This document shows, in pieces, positions 32,171-39,243 of a DNA stretch of 39,243 nucleotides. Position 1 is the stretch's first letter. Each line of letters begins with the position of its first letter. Under the pieces are notes generated by a model. It saw nothing but the letters and a program-made list of their open reading frames with translations. It searched no databases and was not told the origin of the DNA. The DNA comes from Clostridium sp. CAG:628 (GTDB lineage: Bacteria > Bacillota_I > Bacilli_A > RF39 > UBA660). A program made the position numbers and the translations under genes. Location of the stretch: contig FR902213.1 in NCBI GenBank assembly GCA_000438415.1, positions 1 through 39,243 on the forward strand, given 5' to 3'.

Positions 32171-32906
32171 TGGCTCAAAAGGAAACTCTACATTTATAGA
32201 TTTAGGAGATAAAAAAATCTTAATAGATGTAGGGTTTTCCTATAAACAAATTAAAGAAAAATTATCTTTAATTAATGTAGATCCACACGAAATAGATGCA
32301 CTTTTAATAACACATGACCATACAGATCATACATATGGTTTAAAAGTGTTTCTTAACAAAGTAAAACCAACTCTATTTATAACTCCAGAAGTAGAAAATT
32401 TTTGTTTAGAAAAAAAGTATAAAAAGGTCGAGTACTTAACTGATGAAATGATCTACTATGGAACATTAATCAAGCCAATTCCACTAAGCCATGATGCTCT
32501 TACTATTAATGGCTACCTAATAGAAAAAGGTGATGATAGCCTAGTATATATAACAGATACAGGTTACATCAATCAAAGAAACTTTGTATATCTGAAAAAC
32601 AAAAATTACTATATATTAGAAAGTAATCATGATACAGAAATGCTTATAAAAGGACCTTATCCAGAATATTTACAAAGAAGGATACTTAGTGATAAAGGTC
32701 ACTTATCAAATGAGTTATGTGCTGGTTACTTAAGTAGACTAATCGGACCAAATACAAAAAAAGTAGTTTTAGCCCATTTATCTGAATCAAACAACACTAC
32801 TGACCTAGCAGTATCAACTAACAAAAAAGTATTAGAAGAAAATGGAATAATTTTTGATTCTATAGAATGTGCAAGACAAGATACTTTAACTGAGGTAAAT
32901 ATATGA
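32148..32906 (+). CDS. walJ: WalJ/YycJ-family metallo-beta-lactamase-fold hydrolase
   Basis: Metal-dependent hydrolase of the YycJ/WalJ family, linked in Firmicutes to coordination of division, DNA repair and wall metabolism; probably a nuclease-type MBL protein. The 252-residue product has the zinc motif THDHTDHTYG (about 54-63) and VYITDTGY, with LESNHD and LAHLSESNN later. It starts inside the 3' end of the M23 gene (23-nt overlap) without a recognisable Shine-Dalgarno, so it depends on translational coupling. rlmH overlaps its end by 4 nt. Confidence 0.9.
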   Translation: MRIVVLGSGSKGNSTFIDLGDKKILIDVGFSYKQIKEKLSLINVDPHEIDALLITHDHTDHTYGLKVFLNKVKPTLFITPEVENFCLEKKYKKVEYLTDEMIYYGTLIKPIPLSHDALTINGYLIEKGDDSLVYITDTGYINQRNFVYLKNKNYYILESNHDTEMLIKGPYPEYLQRRILSDKGHLSNELCAGYLSRLIGPNTKKVVLAHLSESNNTTDLAVSTNKKVLEENGIIFDSIECARQDTLTEVNI

Positions 32907-33340
32907 TAAAAATAATATGTATAGGGAAAATAAAAGAAAAATATTTAGACTATGCTATTAATGATTATATGAAAAGATTAACTAAATATCATAAAGTAGA
33001 TTTAATAGAATTAAAAGATAGTAACATAATAGATGAAAAGAAACTAATACTTTCTCACTTAAACAAAAGTGATTACATAATAAGTATGTGTATAGAAGGA
33101 AAAGAGTATTCCACAATTGAACTAAAAGACAAAGTAGATAACCTACTTACAAGTGGACAGTCAAATATTACCATCATAATAGGTGGAAGTGATGGGTTAG
33201 ATAACGAAATAAAGTCTATCTCAAACGAACTAATCTCTTTTTCAAAATTAACATATCCACATGGTTTATTTAGACTAATACTTTTAGAACAAATCTATAG
33301 AGTATTCAAAATAATGAATAACGAAACCTACCATAAGTAG
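32903..33340 (+). CDS. rlmH: 23S rRNA (pseudouridine1915-N3)-methyltransferase RlmH
   Basis: SPOUT-class methyltransferase acting on the assembled 70S ribosome. The 145-residue protein has IKIICIGKIKEKYLD at the N-terminus, the knotted SAM site IIIGGSDGLDNEI, and the C-terminal LLEQIYRVFKIMNNETYHK, with the conserved Tyr-His-Lys end. It overlaps walJ by 4 nt (ATGA) and ends the transcript, with its stop codon in the terminator stem. Confidence 0.96.
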   Translation: MIKIICIGKIKEKYLDYAINDYMKRLTKYHKVDLIELKDSNIIDEKKLILSHLNKSDYIISMCIEGKEYSTIELKDKVDNLLTSGQSNITIIIGGSDGLDNEIKSISNELISFSKLTYPHGLFRLILLEQIYRVFKIMNNETYHK

Positions 33341-33347
33341 GTTTTTA
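33324..33347 (+). terminator. Intrinsic terminator after rlmH
   Basis: AAACCTAC (33324-33331) pairs with GTAGGTTT (33337-33344), 5-nt loop, with T residues to 33347. Confidence 0.88.
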
Positions 33348-33358
33348 TTGTAGAAAAA

Positions 33359-33418
33359 TTGTCCAGTATAATGGACAAAATTGTTAAAAATGTAAAAATT
33401 GTCCAGTACGCTGGACAA
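33359..33418. promoter_or_regulatory. Two operator-like inverted repeats upstream of the toxin-antitoxin promoter
   Basis: TTGTCCA-N6-TGGACAA (33359-33378) and TTGTCCAG-N4-CTGGACAA (33399-33418) share the same outer sequence and are 40 bp apart, about four helical turns. The 15 bp AAAAATTGTCCAGTA is repeated exactly. They lie about 50-110 bp upstream of the promoter -35. RelB-type antitoxins autoregulate through palindromes, so these are candidate operators, though further upstream than usual. Confidence 0.6.
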
Positions 33419-33427
33419 AATGAATAT

Positions 33428-33468
33428 ACATAATATAAAGAAATAAACACATAATATAAAGAAATAAA
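33428..33468. repeat. Tandem 20-bp direct repeat, period 21 bp, abutting the -35
   Basis: Two identical 20-bp copies of ACATAATATAAAGAAATAAA at 33428-33447 and 33449-33468, separated by one base. The second copy ends exactly where TTGACA begins. A period of two helical turns and the A/T content suggest either an UP-like activating element or a second operator. Confidence 0.75.
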
Positions 33469-33497
33469 TTGACAATATCATACAATAATGATAGAAT
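33469..33497 (+). promoter_or_regulatory. Toxin-antitoxin operon promoter
   Basis: TTGACA (33469-33474), 17-bp spacer, TAGAAT (33492-33497) with TG one base upstream. The antitoxin ATG is 25 bp downstream with AAGGGAAGGG. Confidence 0.85.
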
Positions 33498-33521
33498 ATA
33501 AATGAAAGGGAAGGGATTATA

Positions 33522-33800
33522 ATGTCTAATTTAACAAGTGTAATAAATGTTAATGTACCAACTAATGTAAAAAAAGAGGCAAATATATTATTTGAAAAAC
33601 TTGGATTAAACATGAGTACTGCTATAAATATGTTCTTAAAAAAATCTATCAAAGAAAATGGTATTCCATTCGATTTAAAATTAGATAATGAAAAAGAGTT
33701 AAATGAAACTAAAGAAGAATTAAGAAAAATGGAAAATCATGAAATAGAATACAAAAAATTTAAAGATGTTTCAAGTTTAATGAAAGATTTGGATAATTAA
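33522..33800 (+). CDS. RelB/DinJ-family antitoxin
   Basis: The 92-residue protein has an N-terminal ribbon-helix-helix DNA-binding domain typical of RelB/DinJ: INVNVPTNVKKEANILFEKLGLNMSTAINMFLKKSIKENGIPFDL. A charged C-terminal segment probably wraps the toxin. It lies directly upstream of a YafQ-type toxin frame, with the TAATG stop/start overlap typical of such pairs. It probably represses the operon at the upstream palindromes. The antitoxin itself is intact. Confidence 0.9.
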   Translation: MSNLTSVINVNVPTNVKKEANILFEKLGLNMSTAINMFLKKSIKENGIPFDLKLDNEKELNETKEELRKMENHEIEYKKFKDVSSLMKDLDN

Positions 33801-34109
33801 TGGGTAATATTAATACAAAAGAAAAATACATTATTTCTTATACAACGAATTTTAAAAAACAATATAAGAAAATAATAAAACAAGTTAAGGATAAAACTAA
33901 ACTTGAAACCGTGTTGAACATATTAATTAGTGGAGAAAAATTACCAAAAAAAATATAGAGATCATGCACTTATTAATAATAAATATTTTAATAATTGTAG
34001 AGAATGTCACATTGAACCAGATTGTATACTCGTATATAAATATAATAATGATGAGTTAATTTTATATTTAATAGGTACTGGTTCACATACAGAAACATTA
34101 AAAATATAA
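33800..34109 (+). pseudogene. YafQ-family mRNA interferase toxin, frameshifted at an A8 tract
   Basis: From the ATG at 33800 the frame reads 52 codons (MGNINTKEKYIISYTTNFKK to LPKKI) and hits TAG at 33956. The +1 frame starting at 33954 continues the family exactly: YRDHAL, then CRECHIEPDCILVYKYNNDEL and GTGSHTETLKI, ending at TAA 34107-34109. It keeps the YafQ-type catalytic His, His, Asp and His. The switch lies at eight consecutive A residues (33946-33953); seven A would restore a full-length toxin of about 102 residues. The cause may be inactivation, phase variation, transcriptional slippage or a homopolymer sequencing error. Confidence 0.85.
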
Positions 34110-34114
34110 CATTG

Positions 34115-34139
34115 AGTAAGAATTAAACTTACTTTTTTT
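34115..34139 (+). terminator. Intrinsic terminator after the toxin gene
   Basis: AGTAAG (34115-34120) pairs with CTTACT (34128-34133) with a 7-nt loop, followed by T residues to 34139. Confidence 0.82.
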
Positions 34140-34202
34140 GTACCTAAATTTACACCCTAATATATAAAATAAAACCAAAATATAGAAAAAGATTTTATGT
34201 TG

Positions 34203-34211
34203 TGATATAAT
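34203..34211 (+). promoter_or_regulatory. Extended -10 promoter of the YitT gene
   Basis: TGATATAAT with the hexamer at 34206-34211 and the ATG 25 bp downstream behind AAAAGGA. No convincing -35 is seen at the expected spacing. Confidence 0.6.
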
Positions 34212-34235
34212 TATACAAGAAAAGGATAAATAATT

Positions 34236-35108
34236 ATGGGAAAACTAAATAAAAAAACATTAATAAATGGAATGCTTTTAATACTAGGATGTTTACTAAT
34301 TGCATTAACATTCAATATCTTTTGTGTTCCAAATAAAATAGTTCCTGGTGGTTTAAGTGGTGTTGGTATAATATTTGATCACTTATTTGAAATAAAAACC
34401 TCATATGTATTACTTGTAGGAAATTTATTACTCGTAACAACAGGAATAATTTGTTTGGGACTAAAAGACACAATCCCATCAATAATAGGTGCAGTAGTAT
34501 ATACCTTAATTATGTACCTAACTGAATGCATGAATATAACAATTAACTTAAGTAGTGTCTTCTTAAATGTTATTACAGTAGGAGTCCTTTTTGGAGTTGG
34601 ATGCACAATGGTATACTTATCAGGTTGTAGCCTTGGTGGATTAGATATAATAGGAGTCATATTTAATAAAAAATTTGGTTTAACTTTAGGAACATCACTT
34701 TTTATAGTAAATGGTACAGTTTTAGTAATTGGAACATTCATCTTTGGAATAGAAGCACTTTTAATATCACTAATTATAAGATATATAGAAAGCAAAATAA
34801 TAGACACATTCCTAACAGGAATAAGTGACTCAAAAATATTATTCATTAATACAGATAAAATAGAAGAAATAACAAAATACATTATAGAAGAAATAGAAAG
34901 TGGAGTAAGTGAAATAAAAGTAACAAGTGGATTTAAAAAACAAAAAAACACAATACTAATGTGTGTAGTACCAACTGAAAAATATCTATTACTTAAGTCA
35001 CAAATAATACAAATGGATAACGATGCATTTATAACAGTAATGGATTCATATGAAGTATATGGAGGCACAAATAGGTATAAACTACCACTTCATGATTTAC
35101 GAATATAA
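34236..35108 (+). CDS. YitT-family membrane protein
   Basis: The 290-residue protein has five or six hydrophobic helices in the first 180 residues, with family motifs FCVPNKIVPGGLSGVGII and SGCSLGGLDIIGVIFNKKFG. A cytoplasmic DUF2179 domain ends in YEVYGGTNRYKLP. YitT proteins are common in Firmicutes; some regulate amino-acid or metabolite uptake, but the substrate here is unknown. The gene has its own promoter. ftsE starts 25 nt downstream, so read-through is possible. Confidence 0.9.
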   Translation: MGKLNKKTLINGMLLILGCLLIALTFNIFCVPNKIVPGGLSGVGIIFDHLFEIKTSYVLLVGNLLLVTTGIICLGLKDTIPSIIGAVVYTLIMYLTECMNITINLSSVFLNVITVGVLFGVGCTMVYLSGCSLGGLDIIGVIFNKKFGLTLGTSLFIVNGTVLVIGTFIFGIEALLISLIIRYIESKIIDTFLTGISDSKILFINTDKIEEITKYIIEEIESGVSEIKVTSGFKKQKNTILMCVVPTEKYLLLKSQIIQMDNDAFITVMDSYEVYGGTNRYKLPLHDLRI

Positions 35109-35133
35109 TGCTATAATTAATTAGGAGGAAGTA

Positions 35134-35820
35134 ATGAATTTAATAGAAATAAAAAACGTATATAAACAATACAAAAATGGTGTAACTGCATTAAGTGATG
35201 TAACAGTATCAATTCCTAAAGGAGACTTTGTCTTTGTAATAGGATCAACAGCATCAGGAAAAAGTACACTAATAAAATTACTATACAGACAAGAAAAACC
35301 ATCTCGTGGAGAAGTATATGTAGGTGGAGTAAATGTTTCTAAACTAAAAAATAGAAAAGTATACAAAATAAGAAGAAAATTAGGAATAGTATTCCAAGAC
35401 TATAAACTATTACCAACATTAACAGTATTTGAAAATGTTGCTTTTGCACTTGAAATATATGGGTTACCAGAAAAAGAAGTAAGAAAAAAAGTAATGAATG
35501 CAATAGAAAAAGTAGGACTTAAAGAAAAATTTAGAAGTTACCCAGATCAATTATCAGGTGGAGAACAACAACGTGTTTCAATAGCGCGTGCCATAGTAAA
35601 TAGTCCAAAAATACTAATATGTGACGAGCCAACCGGAAACCTTGATCCATCAACTTCTATGGAAATAATGGAAATAATAAATAAAATAAATGAAGATGGA
35701 ACAACAGTAATAATGGCAACTCATGATAAAGATATAGTAGACCATTACAAAAAAAGAGTAATACAACTAGAAAAAGGAATGCTAGTGGGTGATAGAGAAA
35801 AAGGAGGTTATAGTAAATGA
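35134..35820 (+). CDS. ftsE: Cell division ATP-binding protein FtsE
   Basis: ABC ATPase of the FtsEX complex, which transmits ATP hydrolysis across the membrane to activate wall hydrolases. The 228-residue protein has Walker A GSTASGKST, Q-loop QDYKLLPTLTVFENV, signature LSGGEQQR, Walker B ILICDEPTGNLD and the H-loop ATHD. TAGGAGGAAGTA precedes the ATG. It overlaps ftsX by 4 nt. Confidence 0.95.
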   Translation: MNLIEIKNVYKQYKNGVTALSDVTVSIPKGDFVFVIGSTASGKSTLIKLLYRQEKPSRGEVYVGGVNVSKLKNRKVYKIRRKLGIVFQDYKLLPTLTVFENVAFALEIYGLPEKEVRKKVMNAIEKVGLKEKFRSYPDQLSGGEQQRVSIARAIVNSPKILICDEPTGNLDPSTSMEIMEIINKINEDGTTVIMATHDKDIVDHYKKRVIQLEKGMLVGDREKGGYSK

Positions 35821-36716
35821 AATACTTAAGAATACTAAATAACAACCTAAAAGATTCAATAAAAAGTGTATTTAGAAACTTCTCCTTAAGTGTAGCTAGT
35901 ATCTCTTGTATAACAATAACACTAATACTAGTCGCAGTAGCTATTTTACTAAGTGAAAATGTTAATAAATTCACAGATGATATAGAAAAAGATGTAACAA
36001 TAGTTGTATACATAAAAAAAGATGCAACAGAAGAAGATAGAAATGCATTAGATACAAAAATAAATTTATTATCTAACATAGAGAGTGTTACATTTATGTC
36101 AAAAGAAGCAATTAGAAAAGACATGAGTAAAGATAGTGAAGGTTTAGGTACAATACTAAGTGAATATGATGAAAACACAAATCCATTACTGGATGAATAC
36201 TTAGTAAAAGTAAAAGACACTGAAAAAATAGGTACAACTGCTAAACAAATAAAAGATTTGTCTGGTGTAAGTCAAGTTAAATATGGTGAAGGAATGGTTG
36301 AAGAATTAGTAAAAATCTTTGACACAGTAAAAAAAATAATGGTAGTAATTGTAATAGGACTAGTAATAGTAACTGCATTCCTAATAAGTAACACAATAAA
36401 AATAACAATTAACAACAGAAAAAGACAAATAGAAATCATGCGTTTAGTTGGAGCATCTAATAGTTACATAAAAATGCCTTTCTTCTTTGAAGGAATAATA
36501 TTAGGTTTCATAGGAAGTATAATTCCAGTGTTATTTAGTTTATATGGTTATGTATACTTATATGATAAAATGAATGGAATCTTATTTACTGAAGTAATAA
36601 GTTTAATTAATCCAAATCAAGTAATGACTCATTTAATAATAACATTAATTCTAATAGGTGTAATAGTTGGAGCAATAGGTTCTTCACGTGCTGTAAGGAG
36701 GTACCTAAAAATATAA
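35817..36716 (+). CDS. ftsX: Cell division protein FtsX
   Basis: Membrane partner of FtsE. The 299-residue protein has the expected four helices: about 21-43, then an extracytoplasmic domain of about 125 residues, then helices near 175-195, 225-250 and 265-290. The post-TM2 segment KITINNRKRQIEIMRLVGASNSYIKMPFFFEG is typical of FtsX. Its stop (TAA) overlaps the next ATG by one base (TAATG), coupling it to the M23 hydrolase, its probable extracellular partner. Confidence 0.94.
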   Translation: MKYLRILNNNLKDSIKSVFRNFSLSVASISCITITLILVAVAILLSENVNKFTDDIEKDVTIVVYIKKDATEEDRNALDTKINLLSNIESVTFMSKEAIRKDMSKDSEGLGTILSEYDENTNPLLDEYLVKVKDTEKIGTTAKQIKDLSGVSQVKYGEGMVEELVKIFDTVKKIMVVIVIGLVIVTAFLISNTIKITINNRKRQIEIMRLVGASNSYIKMPFFFEGIILGFIGSIIPVLFSLYGYVYLYDKMNGILFTEVISLINPNQVMTHLIITLILIGVIVGAIGSSRAVRRYLKI

Positions 36717-37909
36717 TGAAAAAACTAAAAATATGTATAATATTTCTATCAATATTTTTAATAATAACTCCAATAAAAACAAATGCAGCAACTACATTTG
36801 GAGACTTACTTGATGATCTAGAAGAATTAAAAGAACAAAAAAGAAAAAGAGATACCGAAGCACAAATAAGTAGAGAAGAGTATAATAAAACAGTAGGAGA
36901 AATGAGAGAAATTGAAAGAAAAGTTGCTTCACTAAACCAGCAAATTATAGATGCAACAAAAAAAATACAAGAATTAGAAGGAAAAATACAAGCAAAAAAA
37001 GAAGAAACAAATCAAATATTAGTATTTCTTCAACTATCTAATGGAGAAAAGTCATACTTAGAGTACATATTTAAAGCAAAATCATTTACTGACTTTATAC
37101 ATAGAATATCAATTGTAGAACAACTAAGTAAATATAATAAAGAACTAATTAGTGAAATGAATGATTTAATAAAACAGAATAATGATTTAAAAGATCAACT
37201 TGCAAAAGATATAGTTAGTGAAGAAGAAAATAGAAAAACTCTACAAGTAAAAATTAACTCATTAGGTTCAAGAATAGATGAATTAGAAGAAGATTCAGTA
37301 TCTATTGAAGATCAAATAAAAGCACAAGAAGAATTAATTGAAACTTATAGAAATAAAGGATGTTCTAATAGATCTGATAGACTTAGTAAATGTGTAGTAA
37401 TTCCTGCATCTCGTGGTTTTCAAAGACCAACAGATTCTGGAATAATAACAAGTACATATGGTTATAGAGTAAATCCATTAAGTAGTAGTGGTGTATCATT
37501 CCATAATGGAGTAGATATAGGTAATAAAAGTCCTGCAGAAGGCTTACCTATTTATCCGGTAGCATCAGGTACAATAGCATTACAAGTAACTTGGGGTTGT
37601 GGAGGTAAAGTAATGTTTATCTATCACAATATAAATGGAGTAAAATACACATCTGTATTAATGCATTTATTAGACTATAATGGTTACTCTGAAGGAGATG
37701 TAGTTTCTCCAACTGATGTAGTCGCACATATGGGAGGATATTCAACAGCAACAAAACATGGTGGATATGATAGATGTACAACAGGTGCACACTTACACTT
37801 GACAATTTCAAGAGGACACGTTACAATAGCAAACTATAAATCTTCTGTAATAGATCCTTCTTCAGTAATATACTTTCCAAATGGTTGGTTCTATGGAAGA
37901 ACTTGGTAA
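36716..37909 (+). CDS. Coiled-coil M23 peptidoglycan hydrolase, probable FtsEX partner
   Basis: The 397-residue exported protein has a signal peptide (cleavage plausible after TNAA, about 26) and a long coiled coil (about 32-220, rich in Glu, Lys and Gln heptads). A short Cys-containing linker (KGCSNRSDRLSKCVV) leads to an M23 domain with FHNGVDIG, VLMHLLDYNG and AHLHLTISRG. This layout matches FtsEX-activated hydrolases (EnvC-like, PcsB or CwlO in function). Translational coupling to ftsX supports the pairing. The M23 domain keeps its metal ligands, so unlike EnvC it should itself be catalytic. Two further cysteines (GCGGK, YDRCTTG) could form a disulphide. Confidence 0.9.
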   Translation: MKKLKICIIFLSIFLIITPIKTNAATTFGDLLDDLEELKEQKRKRDTEAQISREEYNKTVGEMREIERKVASLNQQIIDATKKIQELEGKIQAKKEETNQILVFLQLSNGEKSYLEYIFKAKSFTDFIHRISIVEQLSKYNKELISEMNDLIKQNNDLKDQLAKDIVSEEENRKTLQVKINSLGSRIDELEEDSVSIEDQIKAQEELIETYRNKGCSNRSDRLSKCVVIPASRGFQRPTDSGIITSTYGYRVNPLSSSGVSFHNGVDIGNKSPAEGLPIYPVASGTIALQVTWGCGGKVMFIYHNINGVKYTSVLMHLLDYNGYSEGDVVSPTDVVAHMGGYSTATKHGGYDRCTTGAHLHLTISRGHVTIANYKSSVIDPSSVIYFPNGWFYGRTW

Positions 37910-37918
37910 GGAGAAACT

Positions 37919-38839
37919 ATGTCATACACAACTAATGTAAAAAATGAAATACTAAACATGGAATACCATGAATCAGAACTAATATCAGAATTATCTGCTA
38001 TAATAAACATAAATGGAACAATAAAAAAAAATAGCATCTCATTATATACAGAAAATATAGGAGTATCAAGAAGAATATATAAACTAATAAAAGATATATT
38101 TAATATAAATGCTATAATAACAAAAGAAGAAATAAATAGACTAAATAAAAACTACATAATTCATATAAATATAACTGAAGATGTAGAAAAAATATTAAAA
38201 ACTTTAGATTTAATAAATGAAAATAATAAAAGAAAATATAAACCATCTAATTATATAGTAGATTCACTTGAAGAAAAAAAGTCATACTTAAGAGGTGCTT
38301 TCCTAATATGTGGAAGTGTAAATGATCCTAAAACAAGTAGATATCATTTAGAATTTATAATAGAAAATAAAATAGTTGCATACTTTGTAAACAATTTACT
38401 CAATAGTTTAAACTTTAACTCAAAAGTATTAAAAAGAGAAAAACATTACATGGTATACCTAAAAGAGAGTGAAAAAATAAGTGATTTTATAAAATTACTT
38501 AATGCATATAATTCACTATTCTATTATGAAGATATAAGAATATATAGAGATCATGTTAATATGACAAATAGACTTAACAATTGTGAGCAAGCAAATACTG
38601 ATAAAATAGTATTCTCTTCTAATGAACAATTAGAAAATATTGAAAAATTAAAAAGTATGTATGACTTTGACTTATTAGATGATAAAATAAAAGAAATATG
38701 TATTTACAAAGAAAAATATAGAGAAAGTTCTATGCAAGAACTAGCTAATATTATATCACTTGAAACAGGTACAAAAATAACTAAAAGTGGTATAAATCAT
38801 AGATTTAGAAAAATAAAAGAAATGATAACAAAAAAGTAA
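37919..38839 (+). CDS. whiA: WhiA DNA-binding regulator
   Basis: Regulator conserved in Gram-positive bacteria, linked to division and chromosome segregation in Bacillus and to sporulation in Streptomyces. The 306-residue protein has a LAGLIDADG-type N-terminal fold with YLRGAFLICGSVNDPKTSRYHLEF (a catalytically dead homing-endonuclease relative). The C-terminal helix-turn-helix reads SMQELANIISLETGTKITKSGINHRFRKI. AAGGAGAAACT precedes the ATG. Elsewhere whiA usually lies with yvcJ-yvcK; here it follows ftsEX and the M23 gene and is probably the last gene of that transcript. Confidence 0.94.
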   Translation: MSYTTNVKNEILNMEYHESELISELSAIININGTIKKNSISLYTENIGVSRRIYKLIKDIFNINAIITKEEINRLNKNYIIHINITEDVEKILKTLDLINENNKRKYKPSNYIVDSLEEKKSYLRGAFLICGSVNDPKTSRYHLEFIIENKIVAYFVNNLLNSLNFNSKVLKREKHYMVYLKESEKISDFIKLLNAYNSLFYYEDIRIYRDHVNMTNRLNNCEQANTDKIVFSSNEQLENIEKLKSMYDFDLLDDKIKEICIYKEKYRESSMQELANIISLETGTKITKSGINHRFRKIKEMITKK

Positions 38840-38870
38840 CACCTAACTTATATTTGGTGTTCTTTTTCTT
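38838..38870. terminator. Bidirectional terminator between whiA and the XRE gene
   Basis: AACACC (38838-38843) pairs with GGTGTT (38856-38861), 12-nt loop, with A residues on the left and a T-rich run on the right. The XRE stop codon lies in the loop, so both convergent genes can use it. Confidence 0.75.
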
Positions 38871-39093
38871 TAATTAAAATACTTCTTTTATAAGGTTCTC
38901 TTATATCTGTTCTACAAGCTATATAATCTATACTAGTATTATAATAATCAGCCAAAATATCTAAAACTTCCAAAGTTAACATACTAACCCCAGTTTCATA
39001 ATAACTATAATTTCTTTGACTCATCATAAGTATCTCCGCAACATCCTCTTGTCTCAAATCATATTCTTGTCTTAAATCCTTTAATCTATTCAT
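38848..39093 (-). CDS. Small XRE-family repressor
   Basis: The 81-residue protein is almost only a helix-turn-helix: LKDLRQEYDLRQEDVAEILMMSQRNYSYYETGVSMLTLEVLDILADYYNTSIDYIACRTDIREPY. This is the usual Cro/C1-type domain with a short tail (KRSILIKEKEHQI). AGGTGA lies before the ATG. It is divergent from the gene at 39208, and two related palindromes lie between them, so it most likely represses both itself and that gene. Confidence 0.88.
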   Translation of the reverse strand: MNRLKDLRQEYDLRQEDVAEILMMSQRNYSYYETGVSMLTLEVLDILADYYNTSIDYIACRTDIREPYKRSILIKEKEHQI

Positions 39094-39117
39094 TGTATCA
39101 CCTATAAAAAATATATC

Positions 39118-39160
39118 ATAGAAGAATTACTTCTATTGACTTTTAGAAGAAATTCTTCTA
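39118..39160. promoter_or_regulatory. Twin operators in the XRE divergent promoter region
   Basis: Operator 1 is TAGAAG-N5-CTTCTA (39119-39135, one more pair on each side). Operator 2 is TAGAAGAA-N-TTCTTCTA (39144-39160). Each is 17 bp, with starts 25 bp apart. They share TAGAAGAA/TTCTTCTA half-sites, one slightly degenerate in operator 1. Likely target of the neighbouring XRE protein. Confidence 0.75.
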
Positions 39161-39164
39161 TACT
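39136..39164 (+). promoter_or_regulatory. Promoter of the gene at 39208
   Basis: TTGACT (39136-39141), exactly 17 bp, then TATACT (39159-39164). Operator 2 fills the spacer and operator 1 abuts the -35, so occupancy would exclude polymerase. Confidence 0.82.
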
Positions 39165-39207
39165 TAGTATGTAATATAGTACAATATATAAGTAGGAGGA
39201 AAAATAT

Positions 39208-39243
39208 ATGCAAAAAAAACAAACAATATTAGTAGTTGCTAGT
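39208..39243 (+). CDS. Start of a gene that leaves the window
   Basis: Only twelve codons are present (MQKKQTILVVAS), preceded by AGGAGGAAAAATAT. The sequence is too short to identify. The strong ribosome site, promoter and twin operators show that it is a real, probably XRE-controlled gene. Confidence 0.8.
   Translation, partial: MQKKQTILVVAS

Noticed and set aside
34379..35068. Long antisense frame (229 codons) opposite the YitT gene
   Set aside because: It is the mirror of a strongly coding gene, has no ribosome site or family pattern, and its composition is explained by the opposite strand.
35657..36220. 187-codon antisense frame across ftsE/ftsX
   Set aside because: It spans two well-supported genes on the other strand and encodes only Ser/Leu/Phe-rich low-complexity sequence.
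1..39243. UGA=Trp mollicute genetic code
   Set aside because: prfB is present with a UGA-dependent frameshift, and full-length frames such as PBP, dnaB and murA read through without needing UGA codons.
1..39243. CRISPR arrays, tRNA or rRNA genes, insertion sequences
   Set aside because: No spaced repeat array, cloverleaf, rRNA-like GC-rich block or transposase was recognised on either strand; the only tandem repeat is the two-copy 20-bp unit at 33428-33468.

Overview
The window is a compact, very AT-rich piece of a Firmicutes chromosome centred on the replication origin. Gene order follows the Bacillus subtilis origin region: gyrA-gyrB-recF-(comK)-dnaN-dnaA on the minus strand, then oriC, then rpmH-rnpA-yidC-jag-mnmE-mnmG-rsmG-noc on the plus strand. 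Noc, ComK, RpoE delta and WhiA, together with the sporulation-linked genes spoIIR and gerQ and three Spo0A-type boxes, point to the Bacilli side of the Firmicutes and to a lineage with at least a sporulation inheritance. Base composition and compactness suggest an uncultured host-associated Bacilli lineage, but this is inference. A prfB gene with its programmed UGA frameshift shows that UGA is a stop codon, so this is not a UGA=Trp mollicute.

Layout. Bases 1-468 have no gene and carry four perfect parS palindromes; the last overlaps the gyrA stop codon. From 469 to 9380 run gyrA, gyrB, recF, comK, dnaN and dnaA (all minus). The 9381-9678 gap holds clustered DnaA boxes, and two more boxes lie between dnaA and dnaN. 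From 9679 to 17027 come ribosomal protein L34, RNase P protein, the YidC insertase, Jag, the tRNA-U34 modification pair MnmE/MnmG, RsmG and a Noc-type nucleoid occlusion protein. A perfect Noc-binding palindrome lies in front of mnmE. A class A PBP (minus) follows. Next comes a plus-strand run rpoE-prfA-prmC-spoIIR-mntP-murA with two unrecognised or degenerate exported proteins, then prfB and pduL (minus), and gerQ, a D,D-carboxypeptidase, rplI, dnaB, a LysM/G5/M23 endopeptidase, walJ and rlmH (plus).

The right end (33.3-39.2 kb) holds a RelB/YafQ-type toxin-antitoxin locus whose toxin frame is broken at an A8 tract, a YitT membrane protein, and ftsE-ftsX with a coiled-coil M23 hydrolase that is probably its FtsEX-controlled partner. 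It closes with whiA, then a small XRE repressor divergent from a gene that runs off the window, with two palindromic operators in their shared promoter region.

How it fits together. The window combines replication initiation (dnaA, dnaN, oriC, dnaB, gyrase), chromosome segregation and division control (parS, noc and its site, ftsEX, whiA), wall growth (murA, PBP, carboxypeptidase, M23 enzymes) and developmental control (comK under apparent Spo0A boxes, spoIIR, gerQ). The most interesting points are the compact parS cluster, the Noc variant with its cognate site, comK inside the dnaN-recF interval with three 10-bp-phased Spo0A boxes, the A8 frameshift in the YafQ toxin, and an SGNH-fold protein with no recognisable catalytic residues.
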